Source of the DNA: Pseudomonadota bacterium
GTDB lineage: Bacteria; Pseudomonadota; Alphaproteobacteria; Sphingomonadales; Sphingomonadaceae
Direction of reading: 5' to 3'
Length of the DNA: 64,000 nucleotides
Assembly (NCBI GenBank): GCA_021849075.1
Contig: JAJZTH010000004.1
Location: 1-64,000, forward strand
The position numbers and the translations under genes were made by a program. Within the stretch, counting starts at the first letter, position 1. Every line of letters starts with the position of its first letter. Under the pieces are notes generated by a model. That model was not told the origin of the DNA. It searched no databases and was given only the letters and a program-made list of their open reading frames with translations. Shown here piece after piece: positions 53,040-61,891 of this stretch.

Positions 53040-55415
53040 GTGATCCGTAGCAGCAAAATCCTGTGCGCCGCATCGGCGTTGGCCTTTTGTGTCGCCTTGC
53101 CCATGGCGCACGTTCAGGCTGCGCCTGCGACGACCGCGTCGGCCAAGCCGGTGTACAAGGATGCCGGCGCACCCATCGAGGCGCGCGTCGACGATCTCCT
53201 GTCGCGCATGACGCTGGATGAAAAGATCGCCCAGATCACCACCGTCTGGATCGACAAGGTCAAGATTTTCGACGACCGGCTCCAGCTCGATCCCGCCAAG
53301 CTGGCGGCGCAATATCCCAATGGCCTGGGCCATTTCACCCGCCCGTCGGACGCCAAGGGTTCCGTCAGCCCGCGCGTTGCCCGTGGTCGCGATCCGCGCC
53401 AGACGGTCGCGCTGGTCAACGCCTTGCAAAAATGGGCGACCACCCAGACGCGGCTCGGCATCCCGATCCTGTTCCATGAAGAAGGGTTGCATGGCTATGC
53501 AGCCGTCGGCGCGACCAGCTTCCCCCAGTCGATCGCGATGGCGTCCTCCTTCGATACGGACATGCTGCGCGATGTGAACAGTGTCATCGCGCGCGAAATT
53601 CGTTCGCGCGGGGTGCCGATGGTGCTGTCGCCGGTGGTCGATATCGCCCGCGATCCGCGTTGGGGCCGGATCGAGGAAACCTATGGCGAAGATCCCTATC
53701 TGGTCGGCGAAATGGGCGTCGCCGCGGTCGAAGGTCTGCAAGGCGTTGGCCGGGAGCGCAATTTGCGCGACGGCAAGGTGTTCGCCACGCTCAAGCATCT
53801 GACTGGCCATGGCCAGCCCGAAAGCGGCACCAATGTCGGTCCCGCGCCGGTATCGGAGCGCGAGCTGCGTGAGAATTTCTTCCCACCCTTCGAGCAGGTG
53901 GTGAAGCGCACGGGCATCGAAGCGGTCATGGCGTCGTATAACGAAATTGACGGCGTCCCCAGCCATGCCAATCGCTGGTTGCTGGAAGATGTTCTGCGTG
54001 AGGAATGGGGTTTCAAGGGCGCGGTCGTGTCCGACTATTCGGCGGTCGACCAGCTGATGAGCATTCATCATATCGCCGCCAATCTGGAAGAGGCGGCGCA
54101 GCGCGCCCTTGATGCCGGCGTGGACGCAGACCTGCCCGATGGCTTGTCCTATGCAACGCTCGGCAAGCTGGTGCGCGAAGGCAAGGTCAGCGAAGCGAAG
54201 GTCGATCTCGCCACCCGCCGCATGCTGGAGCTGAAGTTCCGCGCCGGCCTGTTCGAACATCCCTATGCCGATGCCGCCGCGTCGGAAAAGATCACCAATA
54301 ATGCCGAGGCCCGCGCTCTGGCGCTGAAAGCGGCGCAGCGCTCCATCACTCTGCTCAAGAATGACGGCATGCTGCCGCTAAAGCCCGAAGGCACGATCGC
54401 CGTTATCGGCCCAAGCGCCGCCGTTGCGCGTTTGGGCGGTTATTATGGCCAGCCGCCGCATACGGTGTCGATCCTCGACGGGATCAAGGCCAAGGTTGGT
54501 AGCAAAGCTAACATCGTCTTCGCGCAGGGCGTGAAGATCACCGAGGATGACGATTGGTGGGCCGACAGTGTCACCAAGTCCGACCCCGCAGAAAATCGCA
54601 AGCTGATCGCGCAGGCGGTGGAGGCGGCGAAGGGCGTGGATCGCATCGTCCTGACGCTGGGCGATACGGAACAGTCGAGCCGCGAAGGCTGGGCCGACAA
54701 TCATCTGGGCGATCGTCCGTCGCTCGATCTGGTCGGCGAGCAGCAGGAGTTGTTCGATGCGCTGAAAGCGCTGGGCAAGCCGATCACCGTAGTTCTGATC
54801 AACGGCCGCCCGGCATCGACGGTGAAGGTCAGCGAGCAGGCCAACGCCATCCTCGAAGGTTGGTATCTGGGCGAGCAGGGGGGCAATGCCGTCGCCGACG
54901 TCCTCTTTGGCGATGTGAACCCCGGCGCGAAGCTGCCTGTCACCGTGCCCCGCTCGGTTGGTCAACTGCCGATGTTCTACAATGCCAAGCCTTCGGCGCG
55001 TCGTGGATATCTGTTTGATACCACCGATCCGCTCTACCCGTTCGGCTTCGGCCTTAGCTATACGACGTTCGATCTTTCTGCCCCGCGTCTGGCTGCGACC
55101 AGCATCGGAACCGGCGGCAAGACGACTGTCTCAGTCGATGTCCGCAACACCGGCGCGCGGGAAGGGGACGAGGTCGTCCAGCTCTATATCCGCGACAAAG
55201 TCAGTTCCGTCACGCGGCCGATCAAGGAGTTGAAGGGCTTCCAGCGCGTCACGCTCAAGCCCGGTGAGGTGCGCACGGTCAGCTTCACCATCAGCCCCGA
55301 AAGCCTGCAGATGTGGAACGACCATATGGAGCGCGTGGTCGAGCCGGGCGATTTCGAGATCATGACCGGCAACAGTTCGGTCGCGCTCAAGTCCACTACG
55401 CTGACGGTGCAATGA
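53040..55415 (+). CDS. Glycoside hydrolase family 3 enzyme, Sec-exported (probable beta-xylosidase)
   Basis: A 791-residue GH3 protein with a Sec signal (cleavage near AHVQA). GH3 N-domain motifs: RWGRIEETYGEDPYL and KHLTGHGQPESG; nucleophile D332 in VVSDYSAV. The GH3-C domain and the fibronectin-III-like C-terminus (LKGFQRVTLKPGEVRTV) complete the usual beta-xylosidase/beta-glucosidase layout. GTG at 53040 has the GAGAGGGG ribosome site just upstream; an ATG at 53025 would put that site inside the gene. Substrate by context is xylooligosaccharide. Its stop codon overlaps the next start. Confidence 0.92.
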   Translation: MIRSSKILCAASALAFCVALPMAHVQAAPATTASAKPVYKDAGAPIEARVDDLLSRMTLDEKIAQITTVWIDKVKIFDDRLQLDPAKLAAQYPNGLGHFTRPSDAKGSVSPRVARGRDPRQTVALVNALQKWATTQTRLGIPILFHEEGLHGYAAVGATSFPQSIAMASSFDTDMLRDVNSVIAREIRSRGVPMVLSPVVDIARDPRWGRIEETYGEDPYLVGEMGVAAVEGLQGVGRERNLRDGKVFATLKHLTGHGQPESGTNVGPAPVSERELRENFFPPFEQVVKRTGIEAVMASYNEIDGVPSHANRWLLEDVLREEWGFKGAVVSDYSAVDQLMSIHHIAANLEEAAQRALDAGVDADLPDGLSYATLGKLVREGKVSEAKVDLATRRMLELKFRAGLFEHPYADAAASEKITNNAEARALALKAAQRSITLLKNDGMLPLKPEGTIAVIGPSAAVARLGGYYGQPPHTVSILDGIKAKVGSKANIVFAQGVKITEDDDWWADSVTKSDPAENRKLIAQAVEAAKGVDRIVLTLGDTEQSSREGWADNHLGDRPSLDLVGEQQELFDALKALGKPITVVLINGRPASTVKVSEQANAILEGWYLGEQGGNAVADVLFGDVNPGAKLPVTVPRSVGQLPMFYNAKPSARRGYLFDTTDPLYPFGFGLSYTTFDLSAPRLAATSIGTGGKTTVSVDVRNTGAREGDEVVQLYIRDKVSSVTRPIKELKGFQRVTLKPGEVRTVSFTISPESLQMWNDHMERVVEPGDFEIMTGNSSVALKSTTLTVQ

Positions 55416-57787
55416 TGGGGACTTTCGCTCGTCGTCAGGCGCTCGGCCTGCTCGCCTCGACTTCCTTCGCGGTGGTGACGCCTGCCTTCGCGAAGAAGGC
55501 GGACGGCCCGCTCTACAAGGATGCTACCGCCCCCATCGACCTGCGCGTGCGTGACCTGCTGGGCCGCATGACGCTGGAGGAGAAGGTGGGCCAGATCATC
55601 GCGCTGTGGGCGACCAAGGCGGATATCATGGATGATCTGACCTTCTCTCCCGCCAAGGCGAGCAAAGCCTATCCCCAGAGCTTTGGTCAGATCACCCGGC
55701 CTTCGGATCGGCGTGGCGCGCCCAATGGGTCGACTCAAGCGGGCGGTGTTGGCGCGCGCTGGCGCACGCCGGCCGATACGGTCGCCTTCGTCACCGCTGT
55801 CCAGAAATGGGCGATCGAGGAAACGCGGCTGGGCATCCCGGTGCTGTTCCATGAGGAATCGCTGCATGGCTATATGGCGACCGACGCCACCATGTTCCCC
55901 ATGGCGATCGGCATGGCCGGGGCGTTCGACCGCGATCTGATGCGCGAAGTCCAGTCGGTCATCGCCCGCGAAGTCCGCGCGCGCGGCGTCCATCTGGCGC
56001 TGTCGCCGGTGGTGGATATCGCCCGCGACCCGCGCTGGGGCCGGATCGAGGAAACCTTTGGCGAAGATCCCTATCTGTGCGGCGAAATGGGCGTTGCGGC
56101 GGTGCTGGGCCTGCAAGGCGAGAGCAAGCAGATTGGCCCGGACAAGGTCATGGCCACGCTCAAGCATATGACCGGCCACGGCCAGCCGCAGAGCGGCGAG
56201 AATATCGCGCCGGCTCCGATCAGCCAGCGCGAACTGCGCGAGAATTTCTTCCCGCCTTTCCGTCAGGTGGTGAAGCGCACCGGCATTGCCGCCGTCATGC
56301 CATCCTATAACGAGATCGACGGCGTGCCGTCGCACCAGAACAAATGGCTGCTCGGCGACATTTTGCGCGGCGAATGGCATTTCGACGGCGCGGTGGTCAG
56401 CGACTATGGCGCGGTCCACGAACTCGACACCATCCATCATGTTCAGCCCGACCCGGAGGCATCCGCCCGCGCCGCCCTTCGCGCCGGCGTCGATTGCGAG
56501 TTGCCCGATGGCCAGACCTATCGGACGCTCGTGGAACAGGTCCGCGTGGGCAAGGTGCCCCTCGAAGCGGTCGACATCGCCTGCACGCGCATGTTGACGC
56601 TCAAGTTCCGCGCGGGCCTGTTCGAAAATCCCTGGCCGCGCCGTGATTATGACGCGCTGACCGGCAATGCGGAAGCCCGCGCGCTGGCATTGAAGGCGGC
56701 GCACAAGTCGATCGCGCTGCTCAAGAATGATGGCACGCTGCCGCTCACCCCCGGCGCGCACAAGCGGGTCGCGGTCATCGGTCCCAATGCCGCCATCGCG
56801 CGACTGGGCGGCTATTCCTCCATTCCCCGGCAGGACGTGTCGCTGTTGGAAGGGGTGCAGGCCAAGCTCAAGGGCAAGGCGGAGGTCGTTCATGCGCAGG
56901 GGGTCTTCATCACCCAGAGCGAGGATCGTTCGGTCGATGACGTCTATCTGGCCGATCCGGTCAAGAACCGGGCGCTAATCGCCGAGGCGGTCGAAGTGGC
57001 GAAAACCGCCGACATCATCCTGCTCGCCATCGGCGATACCGAACAGACCAGCCGGGAAGGCTTCGCGAAGAACCATCTGGGCGACCGCACCAGCCTCGAT
57101 CTGGTGGGCGAACAGAATGCATTGTTCGCCGCAATGAAGGCGACCGGCAAGCCCATCGTGGTGTGCGCCATCAACGGCCGTCCACCCAGCTATCCCGCTG
57201 TGGTCGAAGGCAGCAATGCTCTGCTGGAGTGCTGGTATCCGGGGCAGGAGGGCGGCACCGCCATGGCCGATATCCTGTTTGGTGACGTCAATCCTGGCGC
57301 GAAGCTGCCCGTCACCGTCGCGCGCGACGCGGGGCAGATTCCGATTTTCTACAACCGCAAGCCCAGCGCCCGGCGCGGCTATGTGTTCGAGGATATCGGT
57401 CCGCTCTTCCCGTTCGGATACGGGCTTAGCTACACGCAATTTGAGATTGGAAAACCAAGACTTTCTGCACCACGCATCGGCGCAGGCGGCGATGTGACCG
57501 TGGAAGTCGATGTGCGCAATGTTGGCCAGCGGGCAGGGGACGAGGTGGTCCAGGTCTACGTCCATGACAAGCAAGCCAGCGTCACCCGCCCGATCAAGGA
57601 ATTGAAGGGCTTCGAGCGTGTTACGCTTGCGCCCGCCGAAACGAAGACCGTGCGCATCCCGCTCGGTCCCGACGCCTTCACCCTATGGAATCTGGACATG
57701 GAAGAGGTCGTCGAACCCGGCCTGTTCGACATCATGGTCGGACCCGACAGCCAGAACCTTCAGACCGTCACGCTCGAAATCATCTGA
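55412..57787 (+). CDS. Glycoside hydrolase family 3 enzyme, Tat-type signal (paralogue)
   Basis: A 791-residue GH3 protein closely related to the gene before it, with many shared runs such as RIEETFGEDPYL and RELRENFFPPF. The nucleophile is D331 in VVSDYGAVHEL. Unlike its neighbour, the signal contains a twin-arginine pattern (ARRQALGLLAS, cleavage after TPAFA), suggesting Tat export. The ATG at 55412 overlaps the upstream stop (ATGATG). It has an inserted stretch (GSTQAGGVGARWRTP) after the RPSDRRGAPN segment. The pair looks like a tandem duplication that diverged in export route and perhaps in substrate. Confidence 0.92.
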   Translation: MMGTFARRQALGLLASTSFAVVTPAFAKKADGPLYKDATAPIDLRVRDLLGRMTLEEKVGQIIALWATKADIMDDLTFSPAKASKAYPQSFGQITRPSDRRGAPNGSTQAGGVGARWRTPADTVAFVTAVQKWAIEETRLGIPVLFHEESLHGYMATDATMFPMAIGMAGAFDRDLMREVQSVIAREVRARGVHLALSPVVDIARDPRWGRIEETFGEDPYLCGEMGVAAVLGLQGESKQIGPDKVMATLKHMTGHGQPQSGENIAPAPISQRELRENFFPPFRQVVKRTGIAAVMPSYNEIDGVPSHQNKWLLGDILRGEWHFDGAVVSDYGAVHELDTIHHVQPDPEASARAALRAGVDCELPDGQTYRTLVEQVRVGKVPLEAVDIACTRMLTLKFRAGLFENPWPRRDYDALTGNAEARALALKAAHKSIALLKNDGTLPLTPGAHKRVAVIGPNAAIARLGGYSSIPRQDVSLLEGVQAKLKGKAEVVHAQGVFITQSEDRSVDDVYLADPVKNRALIAEAVEVAKTADIILLAIGDTEQTSREGFAKNHLGDRTSLDLVGEQNALFAAMKATGKPIVVCAINGRPPSYPAVVEGSNALLECWYPGQEGGTAMADILFGDVNPGAKLPVTVARDAGQIPIFYNRKPSARRGYVFEDIGPLFPFGYGLSYTQFEIGKPRLSAPRIGAGGDVTVEVDVRNVGQRAGDEVVQVYVHDKQASVTRPIKELKGFERVTLAPAETKTVRIPLGPDAFTLWNLDMEEVVEPGLFDIMVGPDSQNLQTVTLEII

Positions 57788-57802
57788 ACAGGACTGCCAA
57801 AA

Positions 57803-59014
57803 ATGCCCAAGATTATTGATGCCAAGGTTATCGTCACCTGCCCCGGCCGCAACTTCGTCACGCTGAAAATCATCACGGACGAGGGCGTCTATGGCCTGGG
57901 CGACGCCACGCTCAACGGCCGTGAGCTTTCGGTCGCCAGCTACTTGCAGGATCATGTCATTCCCTGCCTGATCGGCCGCGACGCGCACCGGATCGAGGAT
58001 ATCTGGCAATATCTGTACAAGGGCGCCTATTGGCGTCGCGGCCCCGTCACCATGTCGGCCATCGCCGCCGTCGACACCGCGCTGTGGGATATCAAGGGCA
58101 AGATCGCCGGCCTGCCGGTCTATCAGTTACTGGGCGGGGCGAGCCGTGAAAGCGTGATGGTCTATGGCCATGCCAACGGCACCACGATCGAGGATACGGT
58201 CAAGGTCGCGCTGGAATATCAGGCGCAGGGCTATAAGGCGATCCGCATCCAGTGTGGCGTGCCGGGCATGGCGTCCACCTACGGCGTGTCGAAGGACAAA
58301 TATTTCTACGAGCCGGCCGACGCCGATCTGCCGACCGAAAATGTCTGGAACACCAGCAAATATCTGCGCGTCGTGCCCGAATTGTTCAAGGCCGCGCGCG
58401 AGGCGCTGGGCTGGGACGTTCATTTGCTGCACGATATTCATCATCGCCTGACGCCGATTGAGGCGGGTCGTCTGGGCAAGGATCTGGAACAATATCGTCC
58501 CTTCTGGCTGGAGGATGCGACGCCGGCGGAAAATCAGGAGGCGTTCAAGCTGATCCGTCAGCACACCACGACGCCGCTGGCCGTGGGCGAAATCTTCAAT
58601 TCGATCCACGATTGCCGCGAACTGATCGAAAATCAGTTGATCGATTACATCCGCGCCACCGTGGTCCATGCCGGCGGCATCAGCCATCTGCGCAAGATCG
58701 CCAATCTGGCCGACCTTTATCAGGTCCGCACGGGTTGCCACGGCGCGACCGACCTGTCGCCGGTCTGCATGGCCGCCGCGCTGCATTTCGACCTGTCGGT
58801 CCCGAATTTCGGCGTGCAGGAATATATGCGCCACACGGCCGAAACCGACGCCGTTTTTCCCCATGCCTATACGTTCGCCGACGGGGTCATGCATCCGGGC
58901 GAGGCGCCGGGTCTGGGCGTCGACATCGATGAGGAACTGGCCGCCAAATATGAATATAATCGCGCCTTCCTGCCGGTGAACCGGCTGGAAGACGGCACCA
59001 TGTTCAACTGGTGA
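57803..59014 (+). CDS. manD: D-mannonate dehydratase, ManD type (enolase superfamily)
   Basis: A 403-residue enolase-superfamily protein. Metal ligands are D211, E237 and E263 ([27 protein letters not shown]). Catalytic candidates are Y160 and H213, then H313 ([10 protein letters not shown]) and E340 (FGVQEYM). It matches, from memory, the Novosphingobium aromaticivorans ManD with the same C-terminus pattern (RLEDGTM-NW). It converts D-mannonate to 2-keto-3-deoxy-gluconate. It starts 15 bases after the GH3 stop codon and lies in the glucuronate operon. Confidence 0.93.
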   Translation: MPKIIDAKVIVTCPGRNFVTLKIITDEGVYGLGDATLNGRELSVASYLQDHVIPCLIGRDAHRIEDIWQYLYKGAYWRRGPVTMSAIAAVDTALWDIKGKIAGLPVYQLLGGASRESVMVYGHANGTTIEDTVKVALEYQAQGYKAIRIQCGVPGMASTYGVSKDKYFYEPADADLPTENVWNTSKYLRVVPELFKAAREALGWDVHLLHDIHHRLTPIEAGRLGKDLEQYRPFWLEDATPAENQEAFKLIRQHTTTPLAVGEIFNSIHDCRELIENQLIDYIRATVVHAGGISHLRKIANLADLYQVRTGCHGATDLSPVCMAAALHFDLSVPNFGVQEYMRHTAETDAVFPHAYTFADGVMHPGEAPGLGVDIDEELAAKYEYNRAFLPVNRLEDGTMFNW

Positions 59015-59034
59015 TGGCTATGCTGGCGCTAAAT

Positions 59035-59160
59035 CCCTCTCCCATCGGGAGAGGGAAGGTGCCCGCGGCCGCAGGCCGTGGGAAGGGTGAGGGCGGGGTG
59101 CAAATCGCCCTCACCCTTCCGCCGCTTCGCGGCTCCCTCCCTCTTCCGGTGGGAGAGGGG
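59035..59160. repeat. Array of palindromes inside the glucuronate operon
   Basis: The array contains CCCTCTCCC/GGGAGAGGG (59035-59055), CCCGCGGCC/GGCCGTGGG (59062-59082), AAGGGTGAGGGC/GCCCTCACCCTT (59083-59118), a small CCGC/GCGG hairpin near 59,120-59,132, and CCCTCTTCC/GGGAGAGGG-type arms near 59,139-59,159. The last arm supplies the GGGAGAGG ribosome binding site of exuT. The whole lies between manD and exuT and is likely a composite dispersed element. Confidence 0.75.
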
Positions 59161-59162
59161 CA

Positions 59163-60479
59163 ATGACGGGCGCCATCTCCAAACTCTCTGTGCCCAAGCC
59201 CTCCGGCCCGACAAAACCGTCAGGAAAGATCCGCTGGATCGTCTGCGGCCTGCTGTTTGCAGCGGTGGTGCTCAGCTATGTCGACCGGCTCGTCCTGCCG
59301 ACATTGAAGCCCGATCTTCAGGCCCGCTATGGCTGGAGCGAGAGCGGCTATGCCAGTCTCGCCATCTGGTTTCAGGCGGGCTATGGCATCGCCTATGTCA
59401 TTTTCGGTCGATTGATCGACCGGATCGGCGCGCGGGCGGGCTATGCGCTGGCCGTGGCGCTATGGACGATCGGCCATGTCGCGCACATCTTCTTCACCTC
59501 GACCGCAGGGATGCTGCTGGCCCGCATTCCGCTCGCCATCGGGGAAGCGGGGACATTCCCGGCCGCCATCGCCGCAACCAATGAATGGTTTCCCAAGAAG
59601 GAGCGGGCGCTCGCCATCGGCATCTTCAATGCCGGGTCGAATGTCGGCGCGATCCTGACGCCTTTGGTGGTGCCGATCATCGCGGTGACGCTGGGCTGGC
59701 GCTGGGCCTTCATTCTGACCGGCCTGCTGACCGTCTTCTGGCTCGCGGCCTGGCTGACCTTCTACCGTCGCCCGCGCGAGAAGAAGGGGCTGTCCCGCGA
59801 AGAGCTGGCCTGGATCGAAACCGATCCTGTGGAGCCGCAGCGCCCGGTCAAATGGCTGACGCTGTTCCGCTTCCGCCAGACCTGGGCCTATATGGCGGGG
59901 CGCTTCCTGATCGATCCGGTCTGGTGGACCTTCCTCTTCTGGCTGCCTGATTTCTTCAACAAGCAATATGGCGTGAAGATGCTCGATTTCGGGCCGCCAC
60001 TGATCGCCGTCTACCTGATGGCGGACGTCGGGTCGGTGGCGGGGGGCTGGGCCTCCTCGCGCTTCATGGGCCGGGGCTGGAGCGTCAATCGCGCGCGCAA
60101 GACCGCGATGTTCCTAGCGGCGCTTTGCGCCGTGCCGATCGCCTTTGCCACCCATGCGCCCAATATGTGGGTTGCCGTGGGCCTCATCGGCCTGGCCTGC
60201 GCCGGGCATCAGGGCTTTTCCGCCAATCTCTACGCCCTGCCGGGCGACGTCTTCCCGCGCCATATGGCCGGATCGGTGGTCGGGCTGGGCGGTCTGGCCG
60301 GCGCGATCGGCGGGATGCTGATGGCGAAATTCGCCGGAGTCATCCTGGAAACCATCGGCAGCTATGGGCCAATCTTCGCCGTCGCATCCTGCGCCTATCT
60401 AGTCGCTCTTTGCACTATTCATATGATCATATCGCGGTATCAGGTCGTTGACACCGGTATCAGTGGAGTCGAGTCTTGA
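59163..60479 (+). CDS. exuT: Hexuronate MFS transporter (ExuT-like)
   Basis: A 438-residue 12-helix MFS protein of the anion:cation symporter family: VVLSYVDRLVLPTLKPDL in helix 1, GEAGTFPAAIAATNEWFPKK (the family signature), GRFLIDPVWWTFLFWLPDF in helix 7. Relatives carry glucuronate and galacturonate. The cytoplasmic link after helix 6 is basic. Its context with uxaC, uxuB and manD supports D-glucuronate as the cargo. The start ATG uses a ribosome site provided by the repeat arm upstream. Confidence 0.92.
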   Translation: MTGAISKLSVPKPSGPTKPSGKIRWIVCGLLFAAVVLSYVDRLVLPTLKPDLQARYGWSESGYASLAIWFQAGYGIAYVIFGRLIDRIGARAGYALAVALWTIGHVAHIFFTSTAGMLLARIPLAIGEAGTFPAAIAATNEWFPKKERALAIGIFNAGSNVGAILTPLVVPIIAVTLGWRWAFILTGLLTVFWLAAWLTFYRRPREKKGLSREELAWIETDPVEPQRPVKWLTLFRFRQTWAYMAGRFLIDPVWWTFLFWLPDFFNKQYGVKMLDFGPPLIAVYLMADVGSVAGGWASSRFMGRGWSVNRARKTAMFLAALCAVPIAFATHAPNMWVAVGLIGLACAGHQGFSANLYALPGDVFPRHMAGSVVGLGGLAGAIGGMLMAKFAGVILETIGSYGPIFAVASCAYLVALCTIHMIISRYQVVDTGISGVES

Positions 60480-61891
60480 CGAAACCCTTGCATCTTCATC
60501 CCGATCGCCTCTTTCCGGCAGACCCGACCATTCGCGCCATCGCCCGCGCTTTGCATGCGTCGGTGAAGGATCTGCCGATCATCAGCCCGCACGGTCACAC
60601 TGACCCGCGCTGGTTCGCCTATGATGAGCCTTTCGCCAATCCCACCGACCTGCTGATCGTCCCGGATCATTATGTCTTCCGCATGCTCTACAGCCAGGGC
60701 GTTAAGCTGGAGGATTTGGGCATTCCCACGAAGGATGGCAGCCCCACCGCCAGCGACCCGCGCGCCATCTGGCGCCTGCTGGCCGAACGCTATCATCTGT
60801 TCCGCGGCACCCCTTCGCGCATGTGGCTGGACTGGGTGTTCGCCGACGTCTTCGGGCTGGAAGTGCAGTTGGAGGCGGCGACCGCCGACCTTTATTACGA
60901 CACGATCGACGCCGCGCTGAAGACTCCGGCTTTCCGCCCCCGCGCGCTGTTCGAACAGTTCAACATCGAAGTGATCGCGACGACCGAAGGGCCGCTCGAC
61001 CCGCTTGACCATCATCGCGCCATCCGCTCGTCCGGCTGGAGCGGCCGGGTCGTCACCGCCTATCGCCCCGATCCGGTGATCGACCCCGAACATGACGGCT
61101 TCCTTCGCAATATTGAGAAGTTCGGCGCTGTCAGCGGCGAAGATGTGTCGACCTGGGCCGGCTATCTGCGCGCGCATCAGAACCGCCGCGCCTGGTTCCG
61201 CGAAGCCGGGGCGACCTCGACCGACCATGGCCATCCCAGCGCTGCTACCGCCAACCTGTCCCGCGCCGAGGCCGAAACGCTCTATGCCAAGGTGCTGGCG
61301 GGGCCGGTCACGCCAGCGGAGGCGGAACTGTTCCGCGCCCAGATGCTGACCGAAATGGCGCGCATGAGCATCGACGATGGCATGGTGCTGCAAATCCATC
61401 CGGGCGTGTGGCGCAATCATAATGCCGGCGTCATGGCCCGCTTCGGCCGCGACAAGGGCGCCGATATTCCGATGGCGACCAGCTATGTCGATGCGTTGAA
61501 GCCGCTGCTCGACGCTTTCGGCACCGATCCGCGCCTGTCGGTGATCCTCTTCACCCTGGACGAAACCAGCTATTCGCGTGAACTTGCACCGCTGGTCGGT
61601 CATTATCCGGTGCTGCGGCTTGGCCCGCCCTGGTGGTTCAACGACAGCCCGGAAGGTATGCGTCGCTTCCGCGAGCAGGTGACGGAGACGGCTGGCTTCT
61701 ACAATACGGTCGGCTTCAACGACGACACCCGCGCCTTCCTGTCGATCCCGGCGCGTCATGACGTCGCGCGGCGGATGGACTGCGTCTGGCTGGCCCAGCT
61801 CGTCGCCGAACATCGGATCGAGGAGGATGAGGCGTTCGAACTGGCGCGCGCGCTGGCCTATGACCTCGCCAAGCAGGCATATAAGCTGTGA
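60476..61891 (+). CDS. uxaC: Glucuronate isomerase, TTG start
   Basis: A 471-residue amidohydrolase-superfamily isomerase. The metal motif H39-G-H41 lies in SPHGHTDPRWFAYDEPF; later conserved pieces are EVIATTEGPLDPLDHH, GMVLQIHPGVWRNHN and GPPWWFNDSPEGM. It interconverts glucuronate and fructuronate. The start is TTG at 60476, overlapping the exuT stop codon (TTGA), with GGAG 8 bases upstream. The overlap suggests translational coupling and reduced initiation. Confidence 0.95.
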   Translation: MTKPLHLHPDRLFPADPTIRAIARALHASVKDLPIISPHGHTDPRWFAYDEPFANPTDLLIVPDHYVFRMLYSQGVKLEDLGIPTKDGSPTASDPRAIWRLLAERYHLFRGTPSRMWLDWVFADVFGLEVQLEAATADLYYDTIDAALKTPAFRPRALFEQFNIEVIATTEGPLDPLDHHRAIRSSGWSGRVVTAYRPDPVIDPEHDGFLRNIEKFGAVSGEDVSTWAGYLRAHQNRRAWFREAGATSTDHGHPSAATANLSRAEAETLYAKVLAGPVTPAEAELFRAQMLTEMARMSIDDGMVLQIHPGVWRNHNAGVMARFGRDKGADIPMATSYVDALKPLLDAFGTDPRLSVILFTLDETSYSRELAPLVGHYPVLRLGPPWWFNDSPEGMRRFREQVTETAGFYNTVGFNDDTRAFLSIPARHDVARRMDCVWLAQLVAEHRIEEDEAFELARALAYDLAKQAYKL

